Source: Pelecanus crispus (taxonomy: Eukaryota; Chordata; Aves; Pelecaniformes; Pelecanidae). From it: a stretch of 64,000 nucleotides of DNA. The notes under the pieces were generated by a model, which was not told where the DNA came from, ran no database searches, and saw only the letters and a program-made list of their open reading frames with translations. The stretch is from assembly GCF_030463565.1 (NCBI RefSeq), contig NC_134644.1, positions 101,366,765 to 101,430,764 of the forward strand. The letters are read 5' to 3'. The position numbers and the translations under genes are program-made. Each line of letters starts with the position of its first letter. The stretch's first letter is position 1. Shown here in pieces: positions 57,127 to 64,000 of this stretch.

Positions 57127-59084
57127 CTGTGAAATCCAGACAAGAACACCACCTCCCTATTTCAGGGGTCAAGGACATAGTCTTCCTACTTATGCAGTGA
57201 GATAGGTGACTTGTAAATTAACTTGATTTTACAGAACCTTTCTGAACAAAGCAAATCTCACACTAATATGTGCAGATAACAACTTCCCACCGACCCTCAG
57301 AATATTTCATTATTGATATAATCACAATGAAAAATTTCACTAACTAGTATTGAGAACTACAATTATATAAATCCAGTAAACTAGTCCAAAAGGTTCTCGC
57401 TTTCTAAAGCAAGTAATCTTCCTAATCCTGACAGAGTGCTGCCAAAAGAATTCCTGCAGCTCAACCTACTCTAGCATAACCCTTCTGCCGCAGTTGCTAG
57501 CCCTCTCCCTATTCCCCTTTTCTTCACTGGTTCCTGTAGCTGACTTTTAGTAGTTTCAGTGAAACAAAATAATGTTTTTACTACATTCACAGGCTACTAA
57601 ACACCACTGCCAGACAAGGGAGACTCTTGCACACGATGAAGGTGCAATACTACCTTCATAATTCATCGCATTTTTGTGCTGATACCCACTTATGTAATAT
57701 GGAAAACAGGAAAAAATAAAAATTAAAAAAAAAAGAAAAAAAAGGACAGAACAGCAGGAGGGACAAAAGGCAAAGGGCAGATGGATCATTTATCAAGAAG
57801 AAGAAATAGTAACAAAGTATGGCCACACCAAAAAGTTAAAATTGGAGCGAGAAAGACCTGAGATTGATTGCAAACTGAAGAAAAAGAGAAACAGATAAAC
57901 CAACTGGGCATGAAAGACCAAAACTATTAGAGAACAGAAGCTATTTTGCTACTGAGGCATTAGCAGTATTCAGGATTATTAACATTTTCCTAAATTTTTA
58001 TTTCCCACCTCATTGGCAGGCACTGGTACATGAAATTCCAGCATGGTATTTGGCATTGTGAATTTTGAATTATTTGCTTTATTTGGAGTAGCACCAGTAC
58101 TTCGTACATCAGTCAGAAAACCCTGCAGTCTCACATACCTTTGGTAGTGACCCTCCTCCCAGGCTTTTTACTGTTATTTACAGAATCATCAGGCAAATAT
58201 TGATCTTCCCTCTGCCCCCCAGCAGATTAAATGCTGCCTTCCCCAAGATCAGGAGAAGCAAAGGCAACAAAGCACACACAAGTTCTTATTCTAAATGGTA
58301 GGAGCATTTTCACCATGAAAGTTACTCAAAATTTGGAAAAATTGTTTATGAACAGTTTCTAAAACTGTGTTTGTTCTATAGTCCAAACACCAGTAGTCCC
58401 CTTCTGGAGGATTGCTTGGAGGCCAGCAGGACTCGACTGTGAGAACTGGGACAACTTCGTCCAAGGCAGATACCTGGAGCAAAGGCAAATGCCCAGCTTA
58501 CAAAAAGAATCACATTTGCAATACGGGCAAAGACCACACCAGCAGCAGGCCATCCCTTGCATTTCCCTTTGCCTCCTTGTCCCGGGACAAGCCTAGAAAG
58601 ACTGAATTATGCTCCCAGGCTGAGAAACTCCACCCTGAGCAAAGGCGCTTCTTGAATCCCTCCCTCTCCCGTGTCTGAAGTCTTAGAAGAGCAAGAGCTT
58701 CTTGAAGATGAGGCCAGACACTCCATGGCAGTGCACAAAGAGTAGCAACAGATCAAGCAAACACGTTAGAGAGACAGCTGTTGCTTTGGAAAAGCAGAAG
58801 ACTACAGTTCTACCAGGAAGAAGTGCTGGACTTCACCCTTAAGGTCCCTTCTAGGTGTTTCATTAGGAGTTCTTTTCAAGACAATAAACCATTAAAAAAA
58901 AAAACAAAACAACTAAACAATAAAACAACAACAAACAACCCCATAAAAATGCCTCCTCTTTTATTTGACACTTTTGTAACTCCATCCGCACTCCTCTGTC
59001 TCCTCCTGATCTCCACAGTCCAGGAAAGATTTGTTATGGGCCCAGTCCAAACCCTTTGAGAGGGTGAGGAGCACACAAGGGCAG

Positions 59085-59400
59085 GTGGAGAGAGCTGCCT
59101 CTGTCTGCATCAAGAAGAGAAGGCTCAGGGGTGGCCCTGACTGGTGACTACAGCTGAACAAGTGGCACTAGGCCCAGGAGAAATCCCAACTAGATGAAAG
59201 GAGAAGACTGTCACCATAAGGCTGCTCAGACATGGCACAGGGGCCCAGAGGGACTGTGGAGCTGCTGTCCTTGAGGGTATCCAAACATGATTGAACAAAG
59301 TCCCAAGCAATGGGATCCAACTGGGGCTGCTCTGAGCAGGAGCTTCAACTGGAGACCTCCAAGCATCTTTCCCAACCATTGTGCTTCTGTGGTTCTTTGA
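59085..59400 (+). mobile_element. Diverged CR1 3' end fragment
   Basis: This resembles the sense CR1 3' region. AAGAAGAGAAGGCTCAGGGG corresponds to the [10 protein letters not shown] block. The segment at about 59220..59275 corresponds to the RLPREVV part. The stretch at 59370..59398 is a decayed version of the 'CCTTCCAACC...TTCTGTGATTCT' tail. It is strongly diverged, hence old. Confidence 0.7.
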
Positions 59401-59469
59401 ACATGAGCTGTCCTGCCTTCCCCAGATGGCAAGGGGCACCCACAACCTTGCAGAAGGTGGCCTGTCCCA

Positions 59470-59950
59470 CTACCACCCAGGCCCTTACTTCAGACCATCA
59501 CCAGCATCAGCCCCACCACTGACTTGAGGCACACCACCACCAACAGCTGCCCCGCGGATGCTATTTGTCTGGCTGAGCACAGGACAGTCGTCCTCCCACC
59601 CCAGTCCCCTTCTCCTGTCCACACCTCACCCATCGGGATACCATGGGAGGCTGTGTCACGGGCCTTGCTGAAGTCAGAGTAAATGACAGTCGCTGGTCTC
59701 CCCTTGTCCCGCTAGGACAGTCACCTCCTCAAAGCAAGACTCATGTGGGTCCCAGCACAACTTGTCCTTGGTCAAGCTGTGCTGGGTGTTCCCTGATGTC
59801 ACCTTGTCCTTCATGTGCCTCCAAGTGATCTGTCATTCATCGCTCTGCCCTTGTACCACTAGGCTAGCCAAGCAAGCTCTTGGGTCAGGCACGGCATGAC
59901 TTGCCCTTGGCAAATCCCTGCTGGCACCCGCCACCTGATATGTGCTGCTG
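59470..59950 (-). mobile_element. Diverged CR1 internal fragment
   Basis: On the plus strand it reads as antisense CR1 ORF2. GGCCTTGCTGAAGTCAGAG at 59661 onward corresponds to the reverse complement of the DF.KAFDTV block, and GCATGACTTGCCCTTGG at 59894 onward is the usual upstream block. The fragment faces the CR1 piece at 59085..59400. It is old and without an open frame. Confidence 0.65.
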
Positions 59951-62896
59951 GCATTTTGCCTCCCTTCCATCCTGGACGAACAGATTCCCTATCAAAGGCC
60001 AGGAGGAGATTTCATCCCGTGGCTTGCAGCAGGTAACTCTTGGATTCCCTTCAACTTCTTTAAAACTCCTGCTATGTCACCACAGCTGCATCTTTTTTTC
60101 TCCCACTACTCAAGTGCAAATTTAACATCTGAGGTATTGTGAGAGAAAACAGTCAGATTCAACACTTGGCTCAAAATAGGCTGGAAAGCTGTTCTTACCC
60201 CAATACAGCTCACAAATCAATCTGTGTGAACAGAGAACTGTCACTGTCTTTGCAAACTCATTACTGAGGGAGTTAGAAAAATATTTGCAAAATCTATAGC
60301 TACTTATAGTGAGGAGAATTTAAAAAAAAAAAAAGAAAAAAAAGAAATCACAACACAGCTCCGACGAGAGGAACTGTAATGGGAAAAAGTCTTGGTTTGA
60401 TTAGGTGGTTGCTGGACAACAGCTTCAAGTTAAGGGATTTCTTGAGCTACAGAACCCATTTGCTGATTGCCCTCCTCTTCTTTCCCCAGTGCTCTTCTCA
60501 CAAATAAATGCCAAAGGACACAAAGGAATAGACTTCCTTGATTGCGTCCAAGTTCCCTAGTGCCTTGCATTAACACATTTTAAGTGAAAGAGCTGCAGAA
60601 GCGACTGACAATATGGAAAAAGGGTATTTTCATGTCACTTGGTCCATGAGCAACAGAGATGCAACTTCATCTCTTGCCAGGAGGATCCCTGCCTACTGAG
60701 CAAGACTAGTTACATGCATTCTTAGCTTTGTGCACATGCTGTGTCCTGCTGAAGAGTGATGGGAGCTGGATCACAGCTGGTGACTTTCAAGATTTATAAC
60801 CTGATCTTTCTATACTTTTGGTCAACTTGAATGCATGAGTATTTTGAGGCTGAATTCATGCTGTGTAATGCTGACGCAGTCTAATGATGACAGTAACTAC
60901 ACAAGTTTCATTACTTGATAATTCATAGTACAAATGGAGCCTCTTCCTCCCATCCTACCACCAAACATTAGCATCCATTTTGTGTGCCTTTTACAGATGA
61001 GGTGAAGAAGCCATTTTTAGGTTCCTAACCGTCTAGCAACAACTTATCTTCAAAAACAAAGGATAGCTGCTACTTTGTGACAAAAGAAATGGCTTGCAGT
61101 GGCAATTATTTTTCTTATGGCAACAAACTGGGCACGCGTAAACTCATGGGCATTTGTTACTATACTCTTCATGTTTACATACTGAAGATCACAATAAGTA
61201 CTGAGTGGAATGCAAGCTAATCTAGAAGTATTATGATAAATCCTTAGATATGACTGAGCAAGAGAGAGGAACTTCTGAAAATCTCAGAAGCATCATTCCA
61301 AAGAATTCAAATAAGGCACCAAGTACCGGCTACTCCAAACAAACAAATATGACTGACTGATTCAGGCTGCCTTAGAGAACACACAGACTGAGTTCCACAT
61401 TCTCCAGACACTGGCTTTTTCTCATCGTATTTGCAGTTACTGATGCATGCTGGCTCTTTCCTACTTGTTTCCCTGTGGCTTCTCTTAACATTATTTTCTT
61501 TCTTTCCATTATTCTAAACTCTGACAAATATCTTGGGTCACTTGTGTCACAGACCTATGAACTTAAAATTGCATTTAATACAATCCTCCTTGCAGAGTAT
61601 CCATGCCCAGAGAAACCATATCCTATTTTTTGACACTGTTCCCTTCTACCAGCGGCTAAAGAGAACAATTCGTGAGACAAGTTTCGGTTTCTAAATCTGC
61701 TCACATTACTCAGAAGAGAGAGAACTGAGATATTAACCATGTGATCAATGAAAACTCAATAGCAGTTGCTCAAGAGAAGGGCTCTTAACTTTTTGGCAGA
61801 ATTCCAGATTTGTTGCTTTCTACCTGGATTGCCCCTTCATTTCAAATGACTACAGCAGTTATCACTGTTGTTCAAGATCTTACGCAGCACGACGAACCTT
61901 CACATTCTTAAAATGTACCCAGAAACAGCTTAATTCCAGTAACAGATAACAACACTCCCTTGTAAAGTACACCTAAGAACAATAGCAAACATTTGGCAAT
62001 GAGTTTGGAAAGCAGTTTAATAGATTGCCGTTTAAAGTCTATTCATGTTTTGCATGTATGCACAAGATGACACAGAAAGCAGTGGTGTAGGAGACAACGG
62101 CTGTATAAAATTTAGCATGGAGTCTGTTGACTTTGCCCAGTCCATCAACTTTTTCAAAAAAGTGAGCTACAACTTAAATATTTTATTTAAAATCCATTTT
62201 TTATGTTACCAACATGTTAGTGTTTCAAGCTGCTAACAGGTGAAAACTGAGTTTCATTCGTCTGTGATGAATGAAATACTTTACCGTACCACCCCAAAAA
62301 ATGCTTTATTGTGAAATCTCAGTGAAACATATTTAAAACCACAAAAAATCCTCCTTCAATTACTGTAGCAGTTTAGAGATGAAACAAGAATGGTAACTAA
62401 GCATGAAACACTGTGGATGCACTCTGGAGGTGCAGTACAGTAGCATTTTAAGCAGGATGAGAGTGCTCCCCTGTTGTTCCCTTTGGTCTAATTTGGTTCA
62501 TGGAGATGATGAACTGGATTTCTCTCAGATGAAACTGAACTGGAAAATGCACTCCAGAAGCATATCTAATATATTCCAGCTGCAAATGGATACTTAGTCT
62601 CCAAGATCAGACTAAAAATAGTTCAAACTAAATAACTCTGAAACCTGTACAGCACAGATGTCAGGTCCTCCATTTCAACTGTTTTGCTGTACGAATCCAT
62701 TCCTACTGAGCTGCACTAGCCGTTAATGCCAACATAGCTGCAAACACACTCCTTCCTGATGGGTTAGGGATGTGATGGGTGTATCAGTTTTATAGAATAC
62801 TAGTATTCACTACAGCACAGAGCTCTTAAGTTTTTTGGAGGCAAGTCTAATCAAATTGCTCCTTTAACAACCAAGGGGGAAAAATCATCAATGCTA

Positions 62897-63591
<695 letters not shown>

Positions 63592-63645
63592 AAACAGAAG
63601 ATTTGTAATATTTATGAGGCTGGCAATCCTGACTGAATACTCCTT
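63592..63645 (-). CDS. TMEM245: TMEM245 internal coding exon (most 5' exon in window)
   Basis: This 54-nt exon encodes 18 residues beginning KEYSVRIASL and ending NITNLLF, and is phase 0 on both sides. On the minus strand it is preceded by an acceptor ending CATAG and followed by a GTGAGT donor. The upstream frame carries an in-frame TAG that forms part of the acceptor, which fixes the exon start. It joins directly to the next exon ([11 protein letters not shown]), so the two together make one hydrophobic membrane segment. The assignment rests on exact phase continuity and on the neighbouring exons, which I recognise as TMEM245. The acceptor's pyrimidine tract is only moderate, so the start is less certain than the donor. 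Earlier exons, encoding roughly the first three quarters of the protein, lie beyond position 64000. Confidence 0.82.
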
Positions 63646-64000
63646 CTATGACTTTGAAGATGAGTCTCAGCAGAAGTGATGGCAGTTCCATTGTTTTCGT
63701 TTAAAGACCAAAAGAAAAAATGCAATCAGATTGTATTAGCTTCCTGTATGTTGCAGTCCACCATGTTTTCCTTATTTTCCTGTTACTGGGCTCATCAACT
63801 TCTTGGCCTAAGCATACATCACAGAAATGTGTCCAGCTTGAAACAGAATACCTCCAACAAGGAAAATCCATTCTATATGATCTTAGATCTTCTTCCTTTA
63901 TTGCCAAGATTAAAAAGAATTCTTTCACTTTCCTTATTTCCAAACCTACTTGTATGCCAGAATAAACCACATCTTAATCTTTTGATAAGCCAAACAGCCT
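63646..64000 (-). other. TMEM245 upstream intron, continues past window
   Basis: This is the sequence before the first recognised exon. One minus-strand frame is open for about 90 codons (63701..63970), but it has no family resemblance and no suitable splice borders. I treat it as intron. Confidence 0.6.

Overview
This window is vertebrate, specifically avian, nuclear DNA. The evidence is AT-rich non-coding sequence, spliced minus-strand exons with GT-AG borders, several CR1 LINE fragments, a tRNA-Ile/CR1 chimeric SINE, and three solo LTRs of a retrovirus family I recognise from Neoaves. I see no bacterial operons, CRISPR arrays, rRNA or intact tRNA genes.

The only protein-coding gene I can establish is TMEM245 (formerly C9orf5), on the minus strand. 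Six consecutive 3'-terminal coding exons lie between 63645 and 37458. All intron phases match, and together they encode about the last 238 residues of this AI-2E/PerM-like multi-pass membrane protein. The 5' part of the gene lies beyond position 64000. The 19.4-kb intron 43652..63023 contains the microRNA gene mir-32 (56871..56940), in the same strand and host gene as in mammals. The 3' UTR begins at 37457. A well-formed poly(A) signal lies at about 36.39 kb and a possible distal one at about 33.24 kb.

From about 33 kb down to position 1 I find no exon I can assign to a known gene. In other amniotes CTNNAL1 follows TMEM245 here, but I see neither its exons nor a CpG island. This stretch holds repeats: two solo LTRs (11963..12531, 23218..23798), a recent-looking CR1 tail (28154..28516), old CR1-like remnants (1738..2110, 24950..25900), a tRNA-derived SINE (4825..4966), and MIR-like relics. 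There are also two short plus-strand open segments that look like exons but that I cannot identify.

Within TMEM245 the large intron also holds four CR1 pieces, a roughly 2-kb old CR1-like relic (51475..53460), a 19-G run, and a pair of opposed CR1 fragments at about 59.1 to 59.9 kb. A third LTR copy (43928..44505) sits in the sense direction only 276 bp upstream of a coding exon. It is the most plausible element here to have altered the host gene's transcription. I found no convincing entirely new biological system. The most notable items are the host-gene/miR-32 arrangement, the sense LTR beside an exon, and the two orphan exon-like segments.
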